Shown: piece after piece, positions 25,559 to 34,427 of the stretch
How the letters are laid out: each line of letters starts with the position of its first letter
Numbering within the stretch: the first letter of the stretch is position 1
NCBI GenBank assembly: GCA_938010045.1
Contig: CALLFZ010000009.1
Coordinates: 1 to 64,000, forward strand
Length of the DNA stretch: 64,000 nt
Reading direction: 5' to 3'
Origin: an uncultured bacterium
Lineage (GTDB): Bacteria > Verrucomicrobiota > Kiritimatiellia > PWTM01
Position numbers and translations under genes: made by a program
Notes under the pieces: generated by a model
Told to the model about the DNA's origin: nothing
What the model saw: only the letters and a program-made list of their open reading frames with translations
The model's database searches: none

Positions 25559-25616
25559 GATTGCCCAAAATCGTGATTTTGTGCAAGGAAAAATCGTAAT
25601 CCATGATTGGGCAATC
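25559..25616. promoter_or_regulatory. Inverted repeats upstream of the moxR-bat operon
   Basis: An AT-rich patch in a GC-rich genome. GATTGCCCAA (25559-25568) and TTGGGCAATC (25607-25616) are perfect 10-base inverted arms with a 38-base interior. Inside, CAAAATC-GT-GATTTTG (25566-25581) is a second near-contiguous palindrome. It lies 80-140 bases upstream of the moxR start on the minus strand, so it is a candidate operator or promoter region. No strong -10/-35 pair could be fixed. Confidence 0.5.
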
Positions 25617-25683
25617 GAATACAACTGACTTGACGAGGCGGGTTGCCCTTAGGGACGGGCGCGAAGGGCATGAAATGGCGCAC

Positions 25684-26907
25684 CTACCGCCGTCGGAGCG
25701 GCGGCACGCGGCGGTCGTGCAGGGGCCAGGCAGGTGCGCGCAGAGGGGGCGGCGACGTCGGTGCGGACGGAATGCTGAGCACGACCTGCCGGCTCTGCGC
25801 GAGGACGCGGTTGAGCGCATCACGCTCGACCGCGGCGAACCGGGCGGCCGGCGTGGAAGGGTGGCGTTCGATGAGCGAGGTGAGCCCGTCTCTCACAGCA
25901 CGCAGCGCGTCGAGAGTAACCGCCGACCATTCGGCGGCCAGCCAATGTTCGAGCTCTCGCTCGGCGTTCCATCGGTCGCGCACGGCCGGTTCGCGGGCGA
26001 GCTCGGCGGCGATGCGGTTGAGGTCTGCGACCGCGCCGGATTCGCAGAGCACGAGGCGCGGATCGTCACGGATCGCCTCCAGGTGCATGGCGCGATGCGC
26101 CGGATTGGGCTCGTTGCGGAGCGCGGCGAGCGCGTTCGTCCACCAGCCGTCAAGCGTGGGTTGGGCGTGCGTGCGGTCAAGGCGCCGCATGGCTTGAACC
26201 CAGAGCCACGCGTCGAGGCGCGACGCGCCAGCCGGCACATCGTGGCCGACGCGCTCGAACACCTCGAACGTCACCAGCGCGCCAAGAGATCGGTAGAACG
26301 TCGCCGATCGGCGCGCGGCTGCGAGGTTGGGATCGGTCTCGCCCGCGCCCAGATAGACCGGTCGGCCCGCGAACGGCGCGCGGTACGGCGGCCTCGGGTC
26401 GTCGCTGCGGCGTCCAGCGAGCAGCACGACCAGACCCGCATGGTCGGCCGGATGGCGGTCGTAGAGCGCTGCGGCGGTCCAGCCGCCCATGCTGACGCCC
26501 CCCACCAACATCGCGTTCGTCGCCAGGGGCGCCAGCCGGCCCACGGCGCGGCGCGTCTCGAGCAGCCGCGCGCGTTCGCGCGCCAGCCACGCTTCGTACT
26601 CCGAACGCGTGCGCCCAACCGGCTCGGGTTCGGCATACGGCATGCCGACGAGCACGTAGTTGGAGGCGGCTGGCTGCGATGCCAGCGGTGCGACGGTGGG
26701 CCGGCCGCCCATCCCGTGGTAGAAAAACACCGCGGGCCAGCCATCCGGCGGCGGATCTCCCTCGGGAATTCTCACGACGGCCGCATCGCGGGCGCCAGAT
26801 ACGGACAGCTCGCGCGGCGCGGCCGGAGGGCCCCCGATCACAGTAAGCGGCACCAGGGCGAGGGCCGCAAGGCGGCTACGGCGACTGCGCAAGCACCACA
26901 CGCGCAT
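25684..26907 (-). CDS. Secreted alpha/beta hydrolase
   Basis: This 407-residue protein has a signal peptide (RLAALALVPLTVIGGPPAA) and a single hydrolase domain. An oxyanion motif FFYHGMGG precedes the nucleophile elbow GGVSMGGW (Ser139), the acid in GAGETDPN (Asp192) and the His in RVGHDVP (His222). The C-terminal 180 residues are helical and of unknown role. Esterase or peptidase activity is possible. The start at 26907 has GGAG seven bases upstream and lies inside the 3' end of the GH106-like gene (32-base overlap), so the two are probably coupled. Confidence 0.75.
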   Translation of the reverse strand: MRVWCLRSRRSRLAALALVPLTVIGGPPAAPRELSVSGARDAAVVRIPEGDPPPDGWPAVFFYHGMGGRPTVAPLASQPAASNYVLVGMPYAEPEPVGRTRSEYEAWLARERARLLETRRAVGRLAPLATNAMLVGGVSMGGWTAAALYDRHPADHAGLVVLLAGRRSDDPRPPYRAPFAGRPVYLGAGETDPNLAAARRSATFYRSLGALVTFEVFERVGHDVPAGASRLDAWLWVQAMRRLDRTHAQPTLDGWWTNALAALRNEPNPAHRAMHLEAIRDDPRLVLCESGAVADLNRIAAELAREPAVRDRWNAERELEHWLAAEWSAVTLDALRAVRDGLTSLIERHPSTPAARFAAVERDALNRVLAQSRQVVLSIPSAPTSPPPLRAPAWPLHDRRVPPLRRR

Positions 26908-28225
26908 GACGCAACTCCACCGGACCGATCAGGCCAGACTCCGGCAGAGGATCTTTGGGACCCCACGGATTGTCGGTCGTCCAGGTCACCCGTTCGGACT
27001 GGGGGCGTGCGGAGTCTCCGATCAGGCGGTTGATCCAGAGATTGGTTACGCGTACTTCGACCCGGTTGGTGGCCGCAGGGCGCCACGCCGCGGTGACGTC
27101 CACCCGGCACGGCGGCCGCCAGAGTACGCCAAAGGACCGCCCGTTCACGATCACCTCAGCGAGGTTGTTCACAGTGCCGAGGGCGAGCCAGCGCCGCAGC
27201 GCCGGATCCTGCTCCGCACCATCCACCGGCGGCGGCACATCGAGAATCCACGTCGCCGTGCCGGAGAAGTGTCGAACACCCTCCTCCGGATGGTTCAAGA
27301 GCGACATGAGCCGCTCGAGTTCAATTGCCGGCGGCGCGCTCCGGCCCACCGGAAACTCAACCCGCCACGGCCCCACGAGTGGCTCCGGCGCGGGCACGGC
27401 CGCCGCGCGGACGAGCAGGGTTCGTCCGGCTGCGGTGTCTCCCCGCCATTCGCCGTTGGTCCACGCGGTGACCCGCGGTGCACCCGCGACGTCGCATGTG
27501 AGCCATGCGCCTTCCCCAGGGCCTGTCCAGCGGACGATCGAATCCGTTCCGGCCGCCGAGGCACGGAACACGACGAACACCGATCCGCACGGATCGAAAT
27601 CCAGCGGCAGAAGGATTCGGTCATTCTCCGTCCGCCACTGTGGGGCGGGCTCGATACGGCCGCTGTTCGGATCCCAAAACTCCGGCCGGCGGTCAGTGAT
27701 CCGGAAGGAGATCTCCACGCAGCGCGACGTCGGATCGCGATTACACACAAAGTAGATGTCGGTGGGCGGTTCGCCCGGGATCCTCCGGTGAATCCATCCG
27801 ATTCGGTTCGTGCGGGCGACGGCGATCTCCTGCATCGCGAGCTCGGGTGGAACCCACGGCCCGCCCGATTGGCTCCAACCGGGGCAGATGTGCATCGTGA
27901 TCTCGAGGCCGAGCCGGTTGGCTTCGCGGAGCGCCGGCTGCACCCGCGCGTGCCACGCGTCGGAATACACCACGACGAAGCCCGGTGGCTCTCCGTACGC
28001 GACGTTGAAGAGGTGGGACCCACCCAGACCGATCCGGTGCATCGCTGAAAGGTCCGCGCAGATGCCCTCGGCGGTGATGTTGCCGCTCATCCGGCGCCAC
28101 CACGCCTGCGGCCGGGCCGGTGGCGGTGGCGAACGGAATTCCTCTTCGAGTGAGGCCGCGAGGCCGCACTGAAGAGCCAGACTGCAGACGAGGACGATCC
28201 AACGAGCCGCGACCCGAGCACTCAT
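26876..28225 (-). CDS. Internally shortened GH106-like protein, secreted
   Basis: This 449-residue protein has a signal peptide (WIVLVCSLALQCGLA). Residues 28-137 match the N-terminus of GH106 alpha-L-rhamnosidases: ARPQAWWRRMSGNITAEGI, then CPGWSQSGGPWVPPELAM. From about residue 143 it continues with the C-terminal part of such enzymes (WIHRRIPGEPPTDIYFVCN, then PEFWDPNSGRIEP) and a closing beta-sandwich (LALGTVNNLAEVIVNGRSFG). GH106 enzymes are normally about 1000 residues; the middle, with the catalytic Glu residues, is missing while the frame is intact. It is probably a non-catalytic remnant, a binding protein or an assembly artefact. GGAAG precedes the chosen ATG. Confidence 0.72.
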   Translation of the reverse strand: MSARVAARWIVLVCSLALQCGLAASLEEEFRSPPPPARPQAWWRRMSGNITAEGICADLSAMHRIGLGGSHLFNVAYGEPPGFVVVYSDAWHARVQPALREANRLGLEITMHICPGWSQSGGPWVPPELAMQEIAVARTNRIGWIHRRIPGEPPTDIYFVCNRDPTSRCVEISFRITDRRPEFWDPNSGRIEPAPQWRTENDRILLPLDFDPCGSVFVVFRASAAGTDSIVRWTGPGEGAWLTCDVAGAPRVTAWTNGEWRGDTAAGRTLLVRAAAVPAPEPLVGPWRVEFPVGRSAPPAIELERLMSLLNHPEEGVRHFSGTATWILDVPPPVDGAEQDPALRRWLALGTVNNLAEVIVNGRSFGVLWRPPCRVDVTAAWRPAATNRVEVRVTNLWINRLIGDSARPQSERVTWTTDNPWGPKDPLPESGLIGPVELRHARVVLAQSP

Positions 28226-28877
28226 GCGCACTTCCAGTCCACACACCTATCCAAACCGCGGCCTGCCGGCAAGACGGATCGGCGTCAAGAGGTCCGATGG
28301 CGCTGTTGGGGAATGAGTGGCCAATACAAGCGTTGGCGAAGACCGGGCCTTCCCCGGTGCTTCTCGCCGTTGCCCAAACAAAACGACGGTTTCGACCATC
28401 CAACCCTCCCCGGTGGGGACAGGCACCTCTTTGGGCGCTGTGGCCCCAGATACCGAAAGGGGTTGCGAGGGGGTGGCCGGTGCCGTGCCCGGTGCCTGTC
28501 CCTATCGGAAGCCGCGATCGTTTTGCTTGGGGACAGGCACATGCGCATGTGTCGTAACCATCACGTTTTCAATCAACTGTGATTTCCTATCGGGTGTCTG
28601 TCCCCGCTTCGAGCCGCCGCTGGAGCAAGGCCGTTGGGGACAGGCACCGAATCGGCGTGGGACAGACGGGATGGCCGGCAAGCCCGGCAGGGTAAAGCGC
28701 CGAAGCCCGTGGCCACCCGGAAGTGCGGCTCATGTCGGCATCGGAGGCGGCGCTTCCCGTCGGACAACTCAAATTTCGATGCGGTCCCGGCACGCTTGCC
28801 ACGATGGGCTCGCGTGAAGAGGGCCAGCGCGGAGCGCGCAGGCGGCGGCTGGCGTGGGGCAGCCGTGCCGGGCGAAC
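28226..28877. other. Intergenic repeat cluster
   Basis: No gene is seen in this gap of 650 bp. GTGCCTGTCCCC-type dodecamers occur in both orientations at 28415-28426, 28492-28503 (one mismatch), 28529-28540, 28594-28605 (one mismatch) and 28636-28647. The stretch 28610-28785 is, on the minus strand, the second copy of the degenerate element at 17677-17880. Confidence 0.6.
28610..28785 (-). repeat. Degenerate ~200-bp repeat, copy 2
   Basis: The reverse complement carries ATCGAAATTTGAGT, ACATGAGCCGC, ACCCTGCC, TGCCGGCCA and GGTGCCTGTCCCCAACGG in the order found at 17677-17880. Copies differ by many substitutions and small gaps. Confidence 0.45.
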
Positions 28878-31259
28878 TCAGTCGAATAAGATCAGCGCGC
28901 GGCGCCAGTCGCCTTCGCGCGCGCGGGCGAGCGCGGCCTCGCGGAGGCGCTCGCGCAGCGCGGCGTCGTCGAGGAGCCGGCGCATCGCCTCGGCCCACGC
29001 GTCGGGGTCGTCGCGTTCGACGACGATCCCCGAACCGTGGGAGCCCACGATCTCCGGCGGTCCGCCGCGCGCGGCGACGATCGCGGGGAGTCCTGAGGCG
29101 TGCGCCTCGATCACGGCGTTGCCGAACGTGTCGGTGAGGCTGGGGAACACGAAAATATCGGCGCTCGCGTACGCGCGAGCGAGCTCAGCCCCGTACAACG
29201 CCCCGGTGAAGACGATGCTCCGATCACCACCTTGACGCTCCCGCAGTTCGTTCAACTGTGGACCGTCGCCGACCAGGATCAGCGTCGCATCGGAGCGCTG
29301 GGCGCTCAGCCGTCGAAACGCCTCGATGAGGAGATCGAGATTCTTCTCGCGCGCGATGCGCCCGACATACAGAAACTTGATCCTCCCGTTCACACCGTAC
29401 CGATCCCAGATCGACGTCATACGCCACGCGGGGCTGAACTGGTCGAGGTCAATGCCGCGGGGCATCAGCGCGAGCCGCTGGGGATCAAGGCCCATCTCCA
29501 CGAGCTGGTTGAGCGTGGCGCGGCTGGGCACGTAGACACGATCGAGCCCCCCATAGAACCAGCGCATGTAGCGCACCGCGAGATCGCGCATCAGGTCATC
29601 CTCGGTCCACAGGCGGATGTAGTCGGGGAAGTCCGTGTGGTAAATGCCGGTCTGGCGTAGCGCCAGGAGCCTCGCCGTCCAGAGGCCGCACAAGCCCATG
29701 GGGCCCGGCGTCGAGATCAACACCTGGTCCACGCGTTCGCGTTCGAGAAACTCAATCACATCGAGCACCGGCGGGATCCGCAGCGGCTGCTGGGGGTATT
29801 CGGGCAGCGTGAACTCGCCAATCGGCTCGAAGACCTTCAGGGGATAGTCGGCGGGCGGCACCTCGCTCTGACAGGTGACAACGACCAGCTCCCGCCCCTC
29901 GCGGTGGGCGAGCGAGGCGAGGGAGCGGACCGTACGCGCGACGCCGTTAAGATCGTTGAGCGTGTCGGTGAGCCATGCGGTCCGGCGGCTGCGGCGGCGA
30001 TGTGTGGCGGCGCCGGGTAGTCGGTCGGCGAGCGACTGCAGAAAGGCTTCGTCTTTGTGCTGCGCGGCGACCGCCGTCAGGTACGGTGCGGCGGCCAGTG
30101 CCAACGGTCCGAGCGAGGCGCCCGCCTCGATCGCATCTAAGATGCGGCCCTCGCGTAGGCGTTGCACAAACCGCTCGATGAACACGAGCGCGAGGCGGTG
30201 CGCCACCCGGGTCGCGCGTCGGAAGCCCTCGGTTTCGGGGTCGCCGCGAGACTCCGAGGTGGTTGCAGGCGCCTCCGCCAGCGCGAACAACTCCTCGGCG
30301 AACTGCCGTTCGGCCGGCGGCAGCCGCCGATGGCGCACGCGACGCGCCACGGCCGCGATCGCGCGGCGGAGCCGGTTGGGACCGGCGGCGGGCCGCTCGA
30401 CGCCGCCGAGACGTGCAAGCACCGAGCCCAGCAGGCTGCGGTCGCCCGCCACAGCCGGCCACCGCGCCCGCAGGTATTCGGCCGCAATGTGCAGTACGCT
30501 GCGCGTGAGGCGTAGGCTGTTGCCCGCCCGACCCGCCGGCTCGTGCCGTCCCGCGCGCAGATGGTTCAGAAACTCCGCCGCGGTCGCGGCCAGCGGCGTG
30601 GCGGTGTGGGCGTCAGCGAGGTACAAGCCGCTGTGGTCGTCGCTGCCGCCGGTGCACCGCTTACGGTCGGGGCGCGTCAGCGGATCCGAGACGCCGTGCC
30701 GCTCCGCGAACCGCTCGAGGTCCTCCGCGGTGAGCGCGGCGAGAATCGCGCGAAACATGTCACCCGCCCGCGGATCGCGCGAGCCATTGAGCCCTTCGAA
30801 CGTGTCGAACAACACCAGCAGCCGCTCCACGTGCTCCACCGTGAGCCGTCCGTCCACCCGGAAGAGCGGATGAGCGACCGCGTGCGGCAGTTGGACGGAC
30901 CGCAGCCAACCTCTCAGCTCATAGACGTTGGGCCGCAGGGACTGGACCGTCTCGAACTGCGCCTCGCTCAGTCCCCAAATCAGCAGGTGCAGTTTGGCGC
31001 CGTCTTCTGGGAAATAGCTCGTCGCTTCGACGGATGGAAACACTCCCGGCCGGTCTGCGATTTGGAGCACGCCATCGAGCGTGTTGTGGTCGGTCAGGGT
31101 CACGAAGTCCATACCGCGTTCGCGGCAACGCCGGTACGCTTCGGCCGGCGACAGAAAACTCTCCGGCGCGCCAATCCGGCGGAGAAACCACTCGCTGGGC
31201 CGGTCGGACGCGCAACTGTGCAGGTGCAGATCCGCCCGAGAGAACGCTGGCGAATTCAT
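28878..31259 (-). CDS. PHP-domain / glycosyltransferase family 4 fusion
   Basis: This 793-residue protein has three parts. Residues 1-240 are a PHP phosphoesterase domain with metal ligands in DLHLHSCASDRPSE and LTDHNTLDGV, and a late GGSDDHSGLY. Residues ~240-390 are an Arg/Ala-rich helical linker. Residues ~395-785 are a GT-B glycosyltransferase (NDLNGVARTVRSLA, LYVGRIAREKNLDLLIEAF, then SLTDTFGNAVIEAHASGLP with the donor-site ExxA region). PHP domains hydrolyse phosphoesters, so the protein may couple dephosphorylation with sugar transfer in lipid or surface glycan synthesis. It stands alone with repeat-rich flanks. Confidence 0.85.
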   Translation of the reverse strand: MNSPAFSRADLHLHSCASDRPSEWFLRRIGAPESFLSPAEAYRRCRERGMDFVTLTDHNTLDGVLQIADRPGVFPSVEATSYFPEDGAKLHLLIWGLSEAQFETVQSLRPNVYELRGWLRSVQLPHAVAHPLFRVDGRLTVEHVERLLVLFDTFEGLNGSRDPRAGDMFRAILAALTAEDLERFAERHGVSDPLTRPDRKRCTGGSDDHSGLYLADAHTATPLAATAAEFLNHLRAGRHEPAGRAGNSLRLTRSVLHIAAEYLRARWPAVAGDRSLLGSVLARLGGVERPAAGPNRLRRAIAAVARRVRHRRLPPAERQFAEELFALAEAPATTSESRGDPETEGFRRATRVAHRLALVFIERFVQRLREGRILDAIEAGASLGPLALAAAPYLTAVAAQHKDEAFLQSLADRLPGAATHRRRSRRTAWLTDTLNDLNGVARTVRSLASLAHREGRELVVVTCQSEVPPADYPLKVFEPIGEFTLPEYPQQPLRIPPVLDVIEFLERERVDQVLISTPGPMGLCGLWTARLLALRQTGIYHTDFPDYIRLWTEDDLMRDLAVRYMRWFYGGLDRVYVPSRATLNQLVEMGLDPQRLALMPRGIDLDQFSPAWRMTSIWDRYGVNGRIKFLYVGRIAREKNLDLLIEAFRRLSAQRSDATLILVGDGPQLNELRERQGGDRSIVFTGALYGAELARAYASADIFVFPSLTDTFGNAVIEAHASGLPAIVAARGGPPEIVGSHGSGIVVERDDPDAWAEAMRRLLDDAALRERLREAALARAREGDWRRALILFD

Positions 31260-31701
31260 TCCCGTGATCCCGACGGCGGGCCCCGCGGGCCCGCACCGGC
31301 ATCAGGATCCCCGGCGGCCGTTAGATTCCGATTGAGACAACGCGAGCAAACCGTGCATCCGGGCAGGCCATCGCCGTCGTCCGAAGCTGAGGGCGGCTGC
31401 GCGTCCCGCCCGTCGGATGGCAGAACGGCGGGCACGCGGCTCAGACACCCAGTGACACCTCGCGACGAACGAATGCGGTCCATCACGGCCGCTCGCCACC
31501 GTCAGCCGGAAAAACTCGTGGGCCGCGGAAGCGCCGGCCATCGGGCGCCAGACGGCCGGAGCCACGGCGGGCCACAAGGACGCGCGGGTACCAAGCCAAC
31601 GGCGGCCCGCTCACGGCCTAGCCGATGAAGACGATGCGGTGGGGACGGGTCGGCCCGCCCAGCCCAACTGGCGGCACCACCGCCTCCGCCGCGCTGGGCG
31701 T
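31260..31701. other. Intergenic region, no gene seen
   Basis: This gap of about 440 bp between the PHP-GT start and the C39-like gene end (both minus strand) holds GC-rich sequence without recognisable domain or repeat family. It must carry the PHP-GT promoter, which I could not pinpoint. Confidence 0.4.
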
Positions 31702-32289
31702 TCACGGAGTCGCCGGCCCATCAGCGCGGTCAATCAGGATGAAGTATCCGGCCAGGTGGTGGCCGAGCGTGAGCTCATCGGGCTCGAATCGCTGGTTGGA
31801 GCCGCAGGCCGGATCGAGCACCCACAGTCCGCCGTCGCATATGCGCGCCAGCACATAGTGCAGTTCGTACCCCTCCACTTCGACGAGCGCCAGCAGTCGG
31901 GCGGTGGGACGCTTCGCCAGGTGGCGAAGCACGTCCGACGGCGCTTCGCACGTGTCCGGTGCTACACTCAACTCAGCGAAACGCTCGCACGCCAGCACGT
32001 AGCGGTAGTAGAGCCGCCAGAGGAACGGGCAGCGGCGCAAGAACTCATCGAGCCGCGAGCGCCACACCAGAAGGCGGGCGGCGCATCCCTGCCGCTGTGC
32101 GAATTTCGCCAGCTTCGCCGGTAGGCTGCCGGTGTACAGCCGCGGGTGCGCGTCCCGCCAGATCCGCAGCTCCTGTGTCTCGGAAAGCTCGCTGCAGCCG
32201 AGCTCATGCAACGCCACCATCAGCGCGGCGGCGCCGCACGTGTACTCGCGGCTTTGCGCATACGAAACGATCGGCGTGTTCATCGTCAT
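31702..32289 (-). CDS. C39-like cysteine peptidase family protein
   Basis: This 195-residue protein has the papain-like C39 core. The N-terminal nucleophile block SYAQSREYTCGAAALMVAL resembles C39-like proteins, in which Cys starts an active-site helix; a later ELHYVLARI supplies a His and LDPACGSNQRF an Asp. It lacks the transporter of true bacteriocin-processing C39 proteins and resembles the stand-alone peptidase-C39-like (DUF3335) group. The substrate is unknown. Two ATGs at 32289 and 32283 are possible starts; neither has a strong Shine-Dalgarno. Confidence 0.7.
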   Translation of the reverse strand: MTMNTPIVSYAQSREYTCGAAALMVALHELGCSELSETQELRIWRDAHPRLYTGSLPAKLAKFAQRQGCAARLLVWRSRLDEFLRRCPFLWRLYYRYVLACERFAELSVAPDTCEAPSDVLRHLAKRPTARLLALVEVEGYELHYVLARICDGGLWVLDPACGSNQRFEPDELTLGHHLAGYFILIDRADGPATP

Positions 32290-32474
32290 CTCGGGCGCTG
32301 AGCTGCCAGTGTACACGATCCGCGCGCCGCGCTGGTCCGCCACTCCGCCCTGCGACGTCCGGCGCCGCCTCGTCGCTCGCGATCAAACCGTTCTGCGAAG
32401 CGGAGGCTCGCCTCGGCAGCGGCCTCGATGCTCACGCGGCGGCATTCCAGCGGGCCCGCGTTCTCGTCGCCACC

Positions 32475-32738
32475 CTAGCTGCGGAGGGCGGGGACCATGA
32501 GGATGGCGGTGACGTTGTCGGTGCCTTCGCGCGACACGTCGCTCTCGTCGACATTGGCCACCGGCTCGGGATCATCCTTGAACAACACGCAGCAGCCGCC
32601 GTTCAACGCGGCGCGCGCGAACTGCCGCCGTCGCGGCAAGGGCCACGGTTCGCGGGTAAGGGGCGAGGGGTCTGAACCATCGGCCGTCGGTTCGCCGCCA
32701 CCCGGGCGGAGGGACGCCGGTGTCCGCCGGGCAGCAGA
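32475..32738 (-). pseudogene. Remnant of a PP2C-type Ser/Thr phosphatase C-terminus
   Basis: On the minus strand an open frame ends at 32475 with VSREGTDNVTAILMV before PALRS and stop. GxDNVTxxxV is the last conserved motif of PP2C/Stp phosphatases. The frame extends upstream only to a stop at 32739-32741 and has no ATG before the motif; the rest of the domain is absent. It is probably the decayed 3' end of a phosphatase gene. The short match keeps confidence moderate. Confidence 0.45.
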
Positions 32739-32829
32739 TCACCCCGACTGGCGCGCGGTGCGGCACCGGATGGTCACGCTCTCAGCCTCGAGTGATGCTC
32801 CCGCTGCACCGCGTCGGGGGATGGACCGA

Positions 32830-34215
32830 TCAACCGGTCGGCGGCGGTCCTTTGCATGCTCGGGCCTGCGCGAGGCGCTCGCGGCGCGCGTCGCGCCGGC
32901 GCACCAGCCACTGGCCGATCGGTCCGCATCCGATGCGAAGCAACAACCGTTGCCAGGGCCGCCAGAGCGTGTTGAGCCGGGTCAGCCAAAACACGATCTC
33001 CTTGCGCACCTGTGCGGGGGGAGTGGCGGGCAGGGGCATGGGGTAGCGCGGTACGGGCAGACCCAGGCGGCGGCGCACGCGGATGCGGAACGGGACACGT
33101 TCCTTCTTTTCCGTCATCATCGCCGACTGCCCTTCAACGGGCTCCTCCGGCGGTATTTCGAACGCCCGGATCGCGCCCTCCTCGATGAGCTCCTGCCACA
33201 GCCGTTGGCCATGCTCGGTGTGAACGATGACCACCGAGTAGCCCTCGGGCGCCTCATACTTCCAGCGGCCGGTTGACCCGCGAATCCACGGGTCACCCAC
33301 GGCGAAGTCCGAGAACTCGGCTGCCGCATCCAGGCACAGCAGGCAGCGCCCGAGCGGCGCGAGGCGCGACAGCACGTTGAAGATTCCCCGCGGCGAAAGC
33401 TTGGTCCGCCACTCGGAGCCGTCGTCGTACCAGATGTGCAGCGAGTTGTGCGGCCAGCCTCGCTCATCGCGGTGGCGAGACCGAATGTTCACCGCTCGAG
33501 CGCCGCGCGGCGCGAACGTCTCGGCGGCGAGCCGCACCGCCTCCCAGGGCAGGTTGTAGTGGCATAACAGACCAATGAGGATCGGTAGGCGCGGCCCCCA
33601 CCGCGGATCCATCAGCTGTCGTTTCCGAATCGAGTGAACCTGACAGGGTAGCCCGACGACCGCGAACGGGCCGTCGTCGTTTTGGATCTGCTGCAGCGCC
33701 GCGAGCGTGGGCGCGGTCGTGTAGCGCGACTGCTGCGAGCGGCGGAGCTCCTCTTCCGTCCGCGCGACGACGCCGAGGCCGCGCGCGGGCTCGTCCGGAT
33801 CAACGTCGGTCACAACTGCGCCGCGAATGCGCCCCGTCCGCCACCAGTGCACCAACGCCCCGGTCACGACGCCGCCGCTGGAGCCGTTCCGGCGGAGCGA
33901 TTCGTCCGCGGCGTGCGCGATCCAGGCGCTGCGCACCGGGCCGGCGAGCGGGCCGAACCGGTATCCCTCGCCATACAGCGCACGCCCGATCGCCGGATAG
34001 TCCACCTCAAGCCCCGAGCACACCCGCACGCAGATGTTGCAGTGTATGCATTCGCGCGCCGGCTGCGGATAGCCGTCTCGGACGTCGAACGTGTTGACGG
34101 GACAGAATCCGATGCACGCGCCGCAGCGGTGGCACAGGCCTTCGCGGACCACACGCACAATGCCGTCGGCGTCGCGGTACTCGTCGCCGGCGAACTGGGG
34201 CAGTCGTTCCGTCAT
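32830..34215 (-). CDS. Coenzyme F420 hydrogenase/dehydrogenase beta-subunit family protein
   Basis: This 461-residue protein begins with two 4Fe-4S ferredoxin motifs (CHRCGACIGFCPVN and CIHCNICVRVCSG). The FrhB-like N- and C-domains follow (RNGSSGGVVTGALVHWW, VVGLPCQVHSIRK, GLLCHYNLPWEAV, and FAVGDPWIRGS). The family includes F420-dependent dehydrogenases and many bacterial proteins of polysaccharide loci (pyruvyl transfer or reduction). The last ~80 residues are basic. No F420 biosynthesis gene is in view, so F420 use is doubtful; a flavin-dependent oxidoreductase is more likely. Confidence 0.82.
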   Translation of the reverse strand: MTERLPQFAGDEYRDADGIVRVVREGLCHRCGACIGFCPVNTFDVRDGYPQPARECIHCNICVRVCSGLEVDYPAIGRALYGEGYRFGPLAGPVRSAWIAHAADESLRRNGSSGGVVTGALVHWWRTGRIRGAVVTDVDPDEPARGLGVVARTEEELRRSQQSRYTTAPTLAALQQIQNDDGPFAVVGLPCQVHSIRKRQLMDPRWGPRLPILIGLLCHYNLPWEAVRLAAETFAPRGARAVNIRSRHRDERGWPHNSLHIWYDDGSEWRTKLSPRGIFNVLSRLAPLGRCLLCLDAAAEFSDFAVGDPWIRGSTGRWKYEAPEGYSVVIVHTEHGQRLWQELIEEGAIRAFEIPPEEPVEGQSAMMTEKKERVPFRIRVRRRLGLPVPRYPMPLPATPPAQVRKEIVFWLTRLNTLWRPWQRLLLRIGCGPIGQWLVRRRDARRERLAQARACKGPPPTG

Positions 34216-34280
34216 GTCGCCGGACTCTACGGGAGGGATGCACGCCGCGCAACAACCGCGATTTTGCCCCGCGGCGTGGC

Positions 34281-34350
34281 GTCCAAGCGTTGGAGGCTCT
34301 GTTGGGCGCCCCGTCCAAGCCTTGGACGGCGCGCGGGCAGCGCCCGCGCG
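34281..34350. repeat. TCCAA-TTGGA palindrome cluster with GC hairpin upstream of rpoN
   Basis: GTCCAAGCGTTGGA (34281-34294) and the palindrome GTCCAAGCCTTGGAC (34313-34327) are followed at once by a strong GC hairpin (CGCGCGGGC-AGC-GCCCGCGCG, near 34329-34350). A similar pair lies at 43613-43660. The hairpin is 80 bases before the rpoN ATG and could affect its leader, but the motif looks like a dispersed repeat family. Confidence 0.5.
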
Positions 34351-34427
34351 GTACGGCCTCGAACCGGCTCCTTGTTCAGGATGCCTCGCGGGCCTATCAT
34401 GAGGGCGTGAACGAGACGCCGCGGCCG

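Noticed and set aside
32830-34215. Evidence of F420 metabolism
   Set aside because: The FrhB-like family is broad, and no cofactor biosynthesis or F420-specific gene is present, so the family name alone does not support F420 use.
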